Source: Nocardia colli (GTDB taxonomy: Bacteria; Actinomycetota; Actinomycetes; Mycobacteriales; Mycobacteriaceae). From it: a stretch of DNA of 64,000 nt. The stretch is from positions 62,001 through 126,000 of the forward strand of contig NZ_VXLC01000010.1 in the NCBI RefSeq assembly GCF_008704205.1, read 5' to 3'. Below the pieces are notes generated by a model. The model did no database searches and was not told the origin of the DNA. It was given only the letters and a program-made list of their open reading frames with translations. Made by a program: the position numbers and the translations under genes. Below are positions 17,036 through 24,908 of this stretch, piece by piece (position 1 is the stretch's first letter; the number at the start of each line of letters is the position of its first letter).

Positions 17036-17950
17036 GTGTTCCAGGCGCTGTTGGTGCTCGATCTCGGAAACCGCACCATCGCTCGCATCGATCTCGCCGA
17101 CGGGTCGGTGACGACCGTCGTTCGCGATGCCGGTGCGGTTCCCGATGGCATCGCCTACGACGAAGCCGCCGGACGCATCTATTGGACCATCATGGGCGCA
17201 CCCGATTTCGATCCCGCGCTGCCGCTTGATGACGATAACTTCGACTTCTCGCCGAAGAACGGTTCACTCGAGTCCGCGGCGCTCGACGGCACCGGTCGGC
17301 GGCAGGTCCTGCCGGTCGGCGCGCTGACCACCGGCAAGCAACTCGACGCGGATTTCGCTGCCGGGCAACTCTATTGGAGTGATCGCGAAGGTCGCCGGGT
17401 GAGCCGAGTAGGTGTCGACGGCACCGGATTGACCGATCTGGTGGTCAATCCCGCGACCGGGGACAAGGCCGAGGAGTGCGTAGGCATCGCCGTCGACCCG
17501 GCCGGGAGCGCGCTGTACTGGACTCAGAAGGGTCCGGCCAAAGGCGGTCGCGGCCGCATTTTCCGCGCGAATCTCGCTGTGCCGGAAGGTGAGACGGCCG
17601 CGGCCCGCACCGATATCGAGGTGCTGTGGGACCATCTGCCCGAGCCGATCGACCTCTGGCTCGACACCACCGATCGCTACCTCTACTGGACCGACCGCGG
17701 TGCTGAGCCCTCGGGCAACACACTCAATCGCGCGCCGATTCCAGAGCCCGGCGAAACCGGCGGCACTCCGGAAATCCTGGCCCGCGGTTTCGCCGAAGCC
17801 ATCGGACTCACCGTCGATCTGGAGGCGGGCTTTGCCTACGTCACCGATCTGGGCGGCAATGTCCGCGCCGTCGCATTGGACGGCTCCGCCGAGCGCGTCA
17901 TCGCGAAATTCGAAGGTCAGTCATTGACCGGAATCGTAGGTCTCCCATGA
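17036..17950 (+). CDS. YWTD-type beta-propeller protein (LDL-receptor class B-like repeats)
   Basis: About 304 residues made of repeated strands with the YWTD signature: GRIYWTIMG, GQLYWSDREGRRVSR, SALYWTQKG, RYLYWTDRG and GFAYVTDLGG. This is a six-bladed propeller of the LDL-receptor/SMP30 shape. No signal peptide is visible, so it is probably cytoplasmic. Start is GTG at 17036, behind GGAGGT with 5-bp spacing; an upstream GTG at 16988 is less likely. It overlaps the next dehydrogenase gene (ATGA). Such propellers can act as lactonases or binding proteins; the role is not established. Confidence 0.85.
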   Translation: MFQALLVLDLGNRTIARIDLADGSVTTVVRDAGAVPDGIAYDEAAGRIYWTIMGAPDFDPALPLDDDNFDFSPKNGSLESAALDGTGRRQVLPVGALTTGKQLDADFAAGQLYWSDREGRRVSRVGVDGTGLTDLVVNPATGDKAEECVGIAVDPAGSALYWTQKGPAKGGRGRIFRANLAVPEGETAAARTDIEVLWDHLPEPIDLWLDTTDRYLYWTDRGAEPSGNTLNRAPIPEPGETGGTPEILARGFAEAIGLTVDLEAGFAYVTDLGGNVRAVALDGSAERVIAKFEGQSLTGIVGLP

Positions 17951-18846
17951 ACTCTCAGCGCACCATGGCCGTGGTCGGCGCGGGCGTGATCGGCTTGTCC
18001 TGGGCGCGGCTGGCGCACCGGCACGGCTGGCGCGTGGTGATCACCGACCCACGCCCGGACCTGCGCGAGCTGGTCGAGTCCGAATTCGGCGGCGACGACC
18101 GCGTGTCCTGGACCGCCGATCTGGCGAAGGCAGTCGAAGCGGCCGACCTGGTGCAGGAGAACGGCCCGGAGCGTCTGCCCGTCAAACAGGAGCTCTTCGC
18201 CGAGATCCTGCGTGCCGCACCCGCCGATGCCGTGCTGGCCACTTCCAGTTCGTCGATCACCGCGTCCCTGATCGCCGCCGGCCTGGACAACGCCGGCCGG
18301 ATCCTGGTCGGGCACCCGTTCAATCCGCCGGAGCTGATGCCGCTGGTGGAGGTGCTGCCCGGCGCGAAGACCGACGAGTCGACCGTCACCCGCGCCGTCG
18401 AGCTCTACACCGAACTCGACCGCGTGCCGGTCGTAATCCGCAGGGAAATCCCCGGATTCGTGGCCAATCGCCTGCAAAAGGTGCTGAGCACCGAGGCGAC
18501 CTATCTGGTGCAGTCCGGCGTGGTCAGCGTCGAGGACCTCGACATCATCTTGCAGAACTCGCTCGGCCTGCGCTGGGCCACCATCGGCCTCTTCGAGGGC
18601 AATGTCCTCGGCGGCGGTCCCGGCGGGGCCAGGCACCTCTTCGAGGGCGTCGGCGCGGAAGTCGGCAAGATCGAGCCGGGTAAGCCATCCGCGGACCCCG
18701 CGCTGCGGGAGGAACTCATCGAGCACATCGAGGGCGCGTACGGCTCCGGCCAGCAGAACTACGAGCGTCTCGTCGCCAAACGCGATCGCCGCACGCATGC
18801 CGTGCTGGAAGCGCTGGCGAAGGTCGACAACCAACCTGCGGTCTAG
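17947..18846 (+). CDS. 3-hydroxyacyl-CoA dehydrogenase-fold oxidoreductase (L-carnitine/gulonate dehydrogenase-like)
   Basis: A 299-residue NAD-dependent dehydrogenase: Rossmann loop VVGAGVIGLSWA at residues 9-20, DP after strand beta2, SSSSITASL, then GHPFNPPELMPLVEV and the IPGFVANRLQ hinge of the 3HCDH fold. GHPFNPP with a single C-terminal domain is typical of L-carnitine dehydrogenases, lambda-crystallin and gulonate dehydrogenases, rather than of fatty-acid FadB proteins. ATGA-coupled to the propeller gene and opposite a LysR regulator, so the pair probably handles one hydroxylated substrate. Confidence 0.87.
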   Translation: MNSQRTMAVVGAGVIGLSWARLAHRHGWRVVITDPRPDLRELVESEFGGDDRVSWTADLAKAVEAADLVQENGPERLPVKQELFAEILRAAPADAVLATSSSSITASLIAAGLDNAGRILVGHPFNPPELMPLVEVLPGAKTDESTVTRAVELYTELDRVPVVIRREIPGFVANRLQKVLSTEATYLVQSGVVSVEDLDIILQNSLGLRWATIGLFEGNVLGGGPGGARHLFEGVGAEVGKIEPGKPSADPALREELIEHIEGAYGSGQQNYERLVAKRDRRTHAVLEALAKVDNQPAV

Positions 18847-18873
18847 CCCTGCTCTCAACGTTCGACCGCTTCG

Positions 18874-18897
18874 GGCTGGAACCTCGTGGCTCCAGCC
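18874..18897. terminator. Hairpin between convergent dehydrogenase and YbjQ genes
   Basis: GGCTGGA (18874-18880) pairs with TCCAGCC (18891-18897) around a 10-nt loop, in the 74-bp convergent gap. No U-run, so terminator function is only probable. Confidence 0.45.
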
Positions 18898-18920
18898 GTC
18901 CGGAATGGCTCCCCGCGTAA

Positions 18921-19370
18921 CTACGCCTTGTCGGCGGGCTCGAGCAGCACCGCGGTCCCATAGGCCGCGACTTCGCTCATGGTGTTGGCGATCTCGTTGC
19001 AGTCGAAGCGCATGGCCAGGATGCCGTTGGCGCCGAAGGACATGGCGTGCTGACACATCCGCATGATCGCCTCGTGGCGGGACTGGTACAGGAGCTGGGT
19101 GTATTCGGTGATCTCGCCGCCGCCGAGCGAACGGAACCCCGCCGCGAGGTTGGAGCCGAGGCCGCGGCTGCGCACGGTCAGGCCCGCGACCTCGCCGTAG
19201 ACCCGGACGACCCGGTGCCCCGGCACGTCGTTCATGGTGGAGACGAGGATGGGGAACTGCGGCGCGGGCTGCGGTTGCGGTTGCTGCTGGTACCCCGGCG
19301 GTGGCTGCTGCTGGAATCCGGGCTGCTGCTGCGGATATTGGGGCTGTTGCGGGGGCATCGGCTGGTTCAT
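18921..19370 (-). CDS. YbjQ/UPF0145 (DUF74) family protein with Pro/Gln-rich N-terminus
   Basis: A 149-residue protein. Residues 1-40 are an extended PQ-rich low-complexity tail (QQPGFQQQPPPGYQQQPQPQ). Residues ~41-149 are a complete YbjQ domain: ILVSTMNDVPGHRVVRVYGE, GLTVRSRGLGSNLAAGF, GANGILAMRFD and YGTAVLL. YbjQ domains form pentameric rings and are annotated as heavy-metal-binding without firm function. A PQ-rich head on this small domain recalls intrinsically disordered tails in actinobacterial envelope-associated proteins. It has no obvious connection with the steroid genes. Confidence 0.87.
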   Translation of the reverse strand: MNQPMPPQQPQYPQQQPGFQQQPPPGYQQQPQPQPAPQFPILVSTMNDVPGHRVVRVYGEVAGLTVRSRGLGSNLAAGFRSLGGGEITEYTQLLYQSRHEAIMRMCQHAMSFGANGILAMRFDCNEIANTMSEVAAYGTAVLLEPADKA

Positions 19371-19430
19371 GAGCGGGATGCTACGGGCACAGCGAGGTGC
19401 GCGGCGACCGCAGTTCGCTGAGCGAAAACA

Positions 19431-19455
19431 CCCCGCCCCCGATGCGGGTGCGGGG
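19431..19455 (-). terminator. Terminator of echA20-ipdA-ipdB-ipdC operon
   Basis: CCCCGC (19431-19436) pairs with GCGGGG (19450-19455) with an inner CCCC/GGGT, followed on the minus strand by TGTTTTC. It lies 17 bp past the ipdC stop. Confidence 0.65.
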
Positions 19456-19472
19456 CATCTCGCCGGACGGAC

Positions 19473-20534
19473 TCAGAGATTCTTGTGCAGCGCTTCGATG
19501 CGGGTGATCGCGTCGGCGACGATGCGATCGATCAGCTCCTGACACGTGGGCAGATCTTCGATGATGCCGGTGACCTGACCGGCGGCCAGCACACCCGCCT
19601 GGGTGTTGCCCTCGACCAGACCGGCGCGCAACAGCATCGGCGTATTGGCGGCCATGACGACCTGAGACCAGGTGAGGTCCTTGGTCTTTCGCATGGTCAG
19701 TCCGTCGCGGACCAGGGTGGACCACTTCATGCCGGTCATGTTCTTGAACTTGGCGGCATTGGCCACCGCGGCGGCCAGCCCGCGGGTGCGGCCCGAATGT
19801 TCCAGCCGCTGCACGAGTTCGGTGTTCAGCACCCGATGCGGCATGCCGTCGACCTTGGTGGAGACCACGGTGTCCTGCAGCTGCCTGCGCAGGTACTCCT
19901 GCTTGACCGCCTCGGGCACGGTGCTCTCCTGGGTGAGCAGGAAGCGGGTGCCCATCGCGACGCCCGCCGCGCCGTAGGCCAACGCGGCGGCCAGGCCACG
20001 TCCGTCGAAGAAGCCGCCCGCGGCGACCACCGGGATGTCCACCGCGTCCAGCACCGACGGCAGCAGCAGCGTGGTGGCGACCGGGCCGGTATGCCCGCCG
20101 CCCTCGCCGCCCTGCACGATCACCGCGTCGGCGCCCCAGGACGCGACCTTCACCGCGTGCTTGGCCGCGCCGATCGACGGAATCACCACCACGCCGGCGT
20201 CTTTCAGCTTGGCGATGAGGTCCTGCTTGGGGGCGAGCGCGAACGACGCGACCGCCACCTTTTCCCGGATCAGCAGATCGATGCGCTCGGGCGCGTCCGA
20301 GGCGTCGGCGCGGATGTTCACGCCGAACGGTTTCCCGGTGTGCGCCTTGGTCTTCGCGATCGCCGCCTCGAGCTCCGGGTAGGTCATGGTGGCCGAGGCC
20401 AGGATGCCGAGACCGCCCGCCTCGGCGGTCGCCGCGACCAGGCTCGGTCCGGCCACCCAGCCCATGCCGGTCTGCACGATCGGGTGTTCGACGCCGACCA
20501 GATCGGTCAGCGTGGTGCGCAGCCTGCCGGTCAC
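19473..20534 (-). CDS. ipdC: Flavin-dependent oxidoreductase IpdC (nitronate monooxygenase family)
   Basis: A 353-residue TIM-barrel flavoprotein: N-terminal HPIVQTGMGWVAGPSLV, phosphate-binding loop GGEGGGHTG at residues 142-150, VVAAGGFFDGRGLAAAL and GVAMGTRFLLTQES. It belongs to the nitronate-monooxygenase/enoyl-reductase-like group. IpdC (Rv3553 in M. tuberculosis) oxidises the HIP-derived hydroxy/oxo-indane CoA ester so that EchA20 and IpdAB can open the rings. Its start overlaps the ipdB stop by 4 bp. The position directly after ipdAB identifies it. Confidence 0.92.
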   Translation of the reverse strand: MTGRLRTTLTDLVGVEHPIVQTGMGWVAGPSLVAATAEAGGLGILASATMTYPELEAAIAKTKAHTGKPFGVNIRADASDAPERIDLLIREKVAVASFALAPKQDLIAKLKDAGVVVIPSIGAAKHAVKVASWGADAVIVQGGEGGGHTGPVATTLLLPSVLDAVDIPVVAAGGFFDGRGLAAALAYGAAGVAMGTRFLLTQESTVPEAVKQEYLRRQLQDTVVSTKVDGMPHRVLNTELVQRLEHSGRTRGLAAAVANAAKFKNMTGMKWSTLVRDGLTMRKTKDLTWSQVVMAANTPMLLRAGLVEGNTQAGVLAAGQVTGIIEDLPTCQELIDRIVADAITRIEALHKNL

Positions 20535-21286
20535 GACGGCACCTCGGTGTCGCGAATCTGCTTGGGATCCAGCACGTCCCGGATCAGCCGCAGCTCCTCG
20601 GCCGAGGGCAGCCGGCTTTCCGGTGCGTCGGCGAGGCCGTGGATCTCGAACGAGGTGTTCTCGGCGACCTCCGCGGCGGTAACGCCGGGGTGCAGGCTGC
20701 GCGCCCGCATGGTGTGGTCGGGTCCCTCGAAGTCGAAGACGCCCAGGTTGGTGACCACTCGGTGCAGGTGATGGAACCGGAACGCGGGGTTGGCCGGGTC
20801 CACCTTGTCGTAGCCGACGCCGGAGACGATGTCGACCCGATCGGTGAACACCCGGTTGGTGTGCCGCGAAACCCAGTAGCTGGTCGCGTGATTGATCGTG
20901 TTGCCCGGCGCGCCGCGGACGCCGAACATCTGCCGGGTCGGTTGCTGCAACGCACCGAACGCGGACAGGTTCTGATTGCCGAAGCGGTCGATCTGGTTGG
21001 CGCCCATCACCACGTGCCGCCGTCCGGAGGCCACCACGTCGAACACGCGGCGGAACGGAATCCAGCCCTCGATCGGCGCCTTGCCGCCCAGCGGGGGAGT
21101 GTCGGCGAACAACAGCGCTTCACCGTCGGAGAGCAGCAGGTCCGGCTCGGTGGTCAGCTTGGCCAGGCGCGCACCGATGATCGACATCGGCGACATCGGG
21201 CTGGCCATGATCTCGCCTGCGCCGCTGAAGATCTCCGCGCAGGCGACCGCGCACACCTCGGCGCGAGTGATGGTTTCGGTGGTCAT
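20531..21286 (-). CDS. ipdB: IpdB, beta subunit of ring-opening COCHEA-CoA hydrolase (CoA-transferase fold)
   Basis: A 251-residue class-I CoA-transferase-fold protein: ADTPPLGGKAPIEGWIPFRRVFD, VVMGANQIDRFGNQNLSA and the substrate-side loop MFGVRGAPGNTINHATSYWV. The SENG-type motif carrying the catalytic Glu of true CoA transferases is not seen at the expected place, which fits the known repurposing of IpdAB as a hydrolase. IpdAB hydrolyses a cyclic beta-diketone CoA ester, opening ring C after EchA20 has opened ring D. It overlaps ipdA and ipdC by 4 bp on each side. Confidence 0.92.
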   Translation of the reverse strand: MTTETITRAEVCAVACAEIFSGAGEIMASPMSPMSIIGARLAKLTTEPDLLLSDGEALLFADTPPLGGKAPIEGWIPFRRVFDVVASGRRHVVMGANQIDRFGNQNLSAFGALQQPTRQMFGVRGAPGNTINHATSYWVSRHTNRVFTDRVDIVSGVGYDKVDPANPAFRFHHLHRVVTNLGVFDFEGPDHTMRARSLHPGVTAAEVAENTSFEIHGLADAPESRLPSAEELRLIRDVLDPKQIRDTEVPS

Positions 21287-22167
21287 CGCGCAGCCTCCTG
21301 GGCGAACTCGCGGACGGCGGCCTGGTACTCGTCCTCGGAGACGGCCAGATACTTGTCGGCGAACTGCTGCCACGCCTCGGGCGTCTTCGCCGACTGGACG
21401 TAGTGCTTCTGGAACTTCTCGTCCCGGCCGTAACTGTCCCCGGCCAGGGTGAAATGCGCGCCATTAGGCGCCTCGACCACGCCGTCGATCATCATCCGGT
21501 TGAGCAGCAGTGATTGCAGCGGAACAGTTTTCACCAGTTCGTCGGTTTCGACGATCCGTTCCACCGAGACATACCGGCGCTCGGCGGCCAGGCAGTACAG
21601 GTCGTCGAAGTACGGGTCGACGCCGGTGTATGCGGCATTGCCGTGCCGGTCGCCGATGTTCAGATGCACCAGCGCCGCATCGAGATTCAGCGCGGGCATC
21701 GCGATCAGCGTCTCGGTCTGTCCGTCGGCATCGGGGTACGGCGAAGCGACCGTGCGCAATTCGCCGTCCCAGAAGTTCGGCACGTCCGAGCCGAGCCCGG
21801 CCCGGATCGGCAGGAACGGCAACCGCGCCGCGGCCGCCTCCAGCCCGCACTTGAGCATGCCCTCGTCCATCTCGCGCGCGACCAGCGCGCCCGAGGTCCT
21901 GGCCTTGGCGAACCACGGGTCGTAGAACGGCGCCGAATCCAGGGACACGAAGCCGTAATACGCCTTGCGCACCTTGCCCGCCGAACACAGCAGGCCCAGA
22001 TCCGGTCCGCCGTAACTGACCACGGTCAGATCGGTGAGGTCCGAGCGCAAGATGGCCCGCACCAGTGCCATCGGCTTGCGCCGCGAACCCCAGCCGCCGA
22101 TCCCGATGGTCATTCCGCTGCGCAACTCGCCGACGACCTCGTCGAGCGACATTCGCTTGTCTCGCAT
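21283..22167 (-). CDS. ipdA: IpdA, alpha subunit of ring-opening COCHEA-CoA hydrolase
   Basis: A 294-residue CoA-transferase alpha-like subunit: KRMSLDEVVGELRSGMTIGI, GGWGSRRKPMALVRAIL and VVSYGGPDLGLLCSAGKV at the N-terminus, with LDAALVHLNIGDRHGNAAY in the middle. It pairs with IpdB, translated from the overlapping ATGA junction, to form the heteromeric hydrolase for ring C. Loss of ipdAB in mycobacteria and rhodococci blocks cholesterol use and traps CoA as ring-bearing thioesters. Length is close to the M. tuberculosis protein. Confidence 0.92.
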   Translation of the reverse strand: MRDKRMSLDEVVGELRSGMTIGIGGWGSRRKPMALVRAILRSDLTDLTVVSYGGPDLGLLCSAGKVRKAYYGFVSLDSAPFYDPWFAKARTSGALVAREMDEGMLKCGLEAAAARLPFLPIRAGLGSDVPNFWDGELRTVASPYPDADGQTETLIAMPALNLDAALVHLNIGDRHGNAAYTGVDPYFDDLYCLAAERRYVSVERIVETDELVKTVPLQSLLLNRMMIDGVVEAPNGAHFTLAGDSYGRDEKFQKHYVQSAKTPEAWQQFADKYLAVSEDEYQAAVREFAQEAAR

Positions 22168-22181
22168 GACTTTCCGACCCC

Positions 22182-22946
22182 TTACTTCTCGACCTTGCGC
22201 GCGGCCAGATCCTCGTCGAACCGGGCGCGGATCTCGTCGGCGACACCGGCGAGGTTGAGTTCGAAGGTGAATCCCTGCTCGTAGCGGTAGCTGCGGTGCA
22301 CATCCTGCGGATCGATGCCGTTGAGCGCCCGCTTCGCCGCGCGGATCACCCGGCCGTCCTTGGCCGCGATGTTCTTGGCGACTTCCATTGCCGCGGCGTC
22401 GAGTTCGGCGCGGGGCACCACCTGATACACCGAGCCGAAGTGCTGGAGCTGCTGCGCGGTGATGGTGCTCGCGGTGTAGAACAGCGCGCGCATCAGATGC
22501 TGCGGCACCAGCCGGGACAGGTGGGTGGCCGCGCCGAGCGCGCCGCGGTCGACCTCGGGCAGGCCGAAAGTGGCGTCGTCCGAGGCGATCACGACGTCCG
22601 CGTTGCCGACCAGGCCGATCCCGCCGCCGAGACAGAAGCCCTGCACCACCGCGATCACCGGCACCGGGCAGTCGTACACCGCCGCGAACGCCTCGAAGCA
22701 GCCGTGATTCGCGTCGATCAGCGCCTGGTGACCCGGCTTGCTCTGGATCTCCTTGATGTCCACGCCGGCATTGAAACCGCGATTCTCGGCGCGCAGCACC
22801 ACGACTCGGGTCTCCTTGTCCCGCCCCGCCTCCCGGATGGCGTCGGCGATATCGAACCAGCCGTCCGTCGGTATCGCGTTGACCGGCGGGTAGTCGACCG
22901 TGACCACGGTGATGCCGGTTGATTCGGCGTGACGGTTGATCCCCAT
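22182..22946 (-). CDS. echA20: EchA20, crotonase-fold ring-D hydrolase of HIP pathway
   Basis: A 254-residue crotonase: ITVVTVDYPPVNAIPTDG, VVLRAENRGFNAGVDIKEI as the first oxyanion segment, and VIAVVQGFCLGGGIGLVGNA as the second; C-terminal ALNGIDPQDVHRSYRYEQGF. It heads the echA20-ipdA-ipdB-ipdC operon and is divergent from an SDR gene across a KstR2 operator, the arrangement in M. tuberculosis. EchA20 hydrolyses the five-membered ring of the diketo intermediate, a C-C bond cleavage rather than a hydration. Confidence 0.9.
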   Translation of the reverse strand: MGINRHAESTGITVVTVDYPPVNAIPTDGWFDIADAIREAGRDKETRVVVLRAENRGFNAGVDIKEIQSKPGHQALIDANHGCFEAFAAVYDCPVPVIAVVQGFCLGGGIGLVGNADVVIASDDATFGLPEVDRGALGAATHLSRLVPQHLMRALFYTASTITAQQLQHFGSVYQVVPRAELDAAAMEVAKNIAAKDGRVIRAAKRALNGIDPQDVHRSYRYEQGFTFELNLAGVADEIRARFDEDLAARKVEK

Positions 22947-23020
22947 CGCCCTATCCCTTCATGAAGGCCGCGGCCCGTCGGATCGACCCGGCCCGGCCTG
23001 AGCTCAGCATTGGCAAAGCA

Positions 23021-23034
23021 AGCAGTTGCTTGGT
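23021..23034. promoter_or_regulatory. KstR2 operator between echA20 and the SDR genes
   Basis: AGCAGTTGCTTGGT shares the conserved right half TGCTTGGT with the other two sites; the left half is degenerate (CAGT instead of CAAG). A flanking CAAG five bases further out gives an alternative CAAG-N6-CTTG pairing. TAGGTTA follows, as at the fadE30 site, and may be the -10 of the SDR promoter. The GTG start is only 11 bp on. Confidence 0.82.
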
Positions 23035-23045
23035 AGGTTAGCACG

Positions 23046-23834
23046 GTGGCACTCGAAATCGATCTGGCCGACCGCGTCGTTCTGGTGACCGGCGGCGTCC
23101 GCGGCGTGGGTGCGGGTGTGAGCAGGGCCTTCCTCGCGGCCGGCGCGACCGTGATCGCCTGTGCCCGGCGGCCCGCCGAGGCCCCGGTCGAGGCCGACGG
23201 CCGGGCCATCGATTTCCTGCCCTGTGATATTCGCGACGCGGACGCGGTGCGCGGACTGATCGAGACCGTCGTCGAGCGGCACGGCCGCCTCGACCACCTG
23301 GTCAACAACGCGGGCGGCGCCCCGTTCGCCCTCGCCGCCACCGCGAGCAAGAACTTCCACGCCAAGATCGTCGAGCTGAATCTGCTTGCCCCGCTGCTGG
23401 TTTCGCAGGCGGCGAACGCGGTGATGCAGCAGCAGCCGGACGGCGGCTCGATCGTCAACATCTCCAGCGTCAGCAGCACCCGGCCCTCGCCGGGCACCGC
23501 CGCCTACGGCGCGGCCAAGGCCGGGATCGACAGCCTGACCTCCTCGCTCGCGGTCGAATGGGCGCCGAAGGTGCGGGTCAACTCGCTCGTCGTCGGCCCG
23601 GTCGTCACCGAGCAGAGCCAGCTGCACTACGGCGACCAGGCCGGCATCGACGCGGTCGGGGAGACCATTCCGCTCGGCCGGATGGCCGAGCCGGACGACG
23701 TCGGCCGCTGCGCCGTCTTCCTCGCCTCCTCGCTGGCCGCCTATGTCAGCGGAGCCGCCCTATTGGTGCACGGCGGCGGCGAGCGCCCGGCCTTCCTGGC
23801 CGCGTCCACCGCGGCGGTCGGTCAGCAGTCCTGA
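23046..23834 (+). CDS. Short-chain dehydrogenase/reductase, KstR2 regulon (Rv3549c-like)
   Basis: A 262-residue SDR: VLVTGGVRGVGAGVSRAFL (cofactor loop, residues ~12-18), HLVNNAGGAPFAL, catalytic Tyr-Lys in AYGAAKAGIDSL, and SLAAYVSGAALLVHGGGERP at the end. GTG start 11 bp from the KstR2 operator, probably leaderless. Position equals Rv3549c of M. tuberculosis. The substrate is not established; an oxo or hydroxyl group on a ring C/D intermediate is likely. Confidence 0.86.
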   Translation: MALEIDLADRVVLVTGGVRGVGAGVSRAFLAAGATVIACARRPAEAPVEADGRAIDFLPCDIRDADAVRGLIETVVERHGRLDHLVNNAGGAPFALAATASKNFHAKIVELNLLAPLLVSQAANAVMQQQPDGGSIVNISSVSSTRPSPGTAAYGAAKAGIDSLTSSLAVEWAPKVRVNSLVVGPVVTEQSQLHYGDQAGIDAVGETIPLGRMAEPDDVGRCAVFLASSLAAYVSGAALLVHGGGERPAFLAASTAAVGQQS

Positions 23835-23865
23835 ACACAACGGACACCACGAAGAGGACATAGAT

Positions 23866-24777
23866 ATGGACACCGAGCAGATCTGCGCAGGCCGCACCGT
23901 CATCGTCACCGGCGCCGGCCGCGGCATCGGCCGCGCGCACGCGCTCGCCTTCGCCGCGGCCGGGGCGAAGGTGGTGGTCAACGACCTCGGCTCGGCGCTC
24001 GACGGCGCCGCGACCGGCGAGACCCCCGCCGAACAGGTGGTCGCGGAGATCGAGGCGCTCGGCGGCAGCGCCGTGGCCAACGGCGACGACGTCGCGGATT
24101 GGCAAGGCGGGCAACGGCTTATCCAGCAGGCCATCGATACCTTCGGCGGACTGGACGTGCTGGTCAACAACGCCGGTTTCGTCCGCGACCGGATGCTGGT
24201 CAACCTCGGCGAGGACGAGTGGGACGCGGTGATCCGCGTGCACCTCAAGGGCCACTTCGTCACCATGCGGCACGCGATCGAATACTGGCGGGGTGAGTCC
24301 AAGGCGGGCCGTCCGGTCGACGCCCGGATCATCAACACCAGCTCCGGCGCGGGCCTGCAAGGCAGCGTCGGCCAGGGCAACTACGGTGCGGCCAAGGCCG
24401 GCATCGCCGGACTGACGCTGACCGCGTCCGCGGAGTTCGGCCGCTACGGCGTGACTGTGAATTCCATCGCACCTGCGGCCCGCACGCGGATGACCGAGAC
24501 CGTGTTTGCCGACACCATGGCCCGGCCGGAAGACGGCTTCGACGCGATGGCTCCGGAGAACATTTCGCCGCTGGTCGTCTGGCTCGGCAGCGCGCAATCC
24601 GCGGCGGTCACCGGACGCATGTTCGAGGTAGAAGGCGGGAAAGTGGCCCTCGCCGACGGTTGGCGGCACGGGGTCGCGGTCGACCGCGGGGCCCGGTGGT
24701 CACCCGCCGAACTAGGCCCGGTAGTAGCTGACCTGATTGCCAAGGGGATGCCGCCCGAACCGGTGTACGGGGCCTGA
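23866..24777 (+). CDS. Short-chain dehydrogenase, KstR2 regulon (Rv3548c-like)
   Basis: A 303-residue SDR of the long subclass: VIVTGAGRGIGRAHALAF, GGLDVLVNNAGFVRDRM, catalytic Tyr/Lys in NYGAAKAGIAGLT, and a C-terminal extension of ~40 residues (RHGVAVDRGARWSPAEL, KGMPPEPVYGA). It resembles Hsd4A at 50-51 kb, including the NNAG-RDRM segment and the tail, so the two are likely paralogues. It lies 31 bp after the previous SDR; the ATG at 23866 is preceded by GAAGAGG. It is the last gene of the KstR2 block. Confidence 0.87.
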   Translation: MDTEQICAGRTVIVTGAGRGIGRAHALAFAAAGAKVVVNDLGSALDGAATGETPAEQVVAEIEALGGSAVANGDDVADWQGGQRLIQQAIDTFGGLDVLVNNAGFVRDRMLVNLGEDEWDAVIRVHLKGHFVTMRHAIEYWRGESKAGRPVDARIINTSSGAGLQGSVGQGNYGAAKAGIAGLTLTASAEFGRYGVTVNSIAPAARTRMTETVFADTMARPEDGFDAMAPENISPLVVWLGSAQSAAVTGRMFEVEGGKVALADGWRHGVAVDRGARWSPAELGPVVADLIAKGMPPEPVYGA

Positions 24778-24908
24778 CCGGGCTTCCGACCTTCTTCCTG
24801 CGCACCTGACGATAGGGGTTTACTATGGCCCCCATCCGTTAGAAGTCCCGTGTGAGAGTGGCGACCGGGTGAGATCTGCGCTTTACGAATGAGGGGAAGG
24901 CTCGGCGC

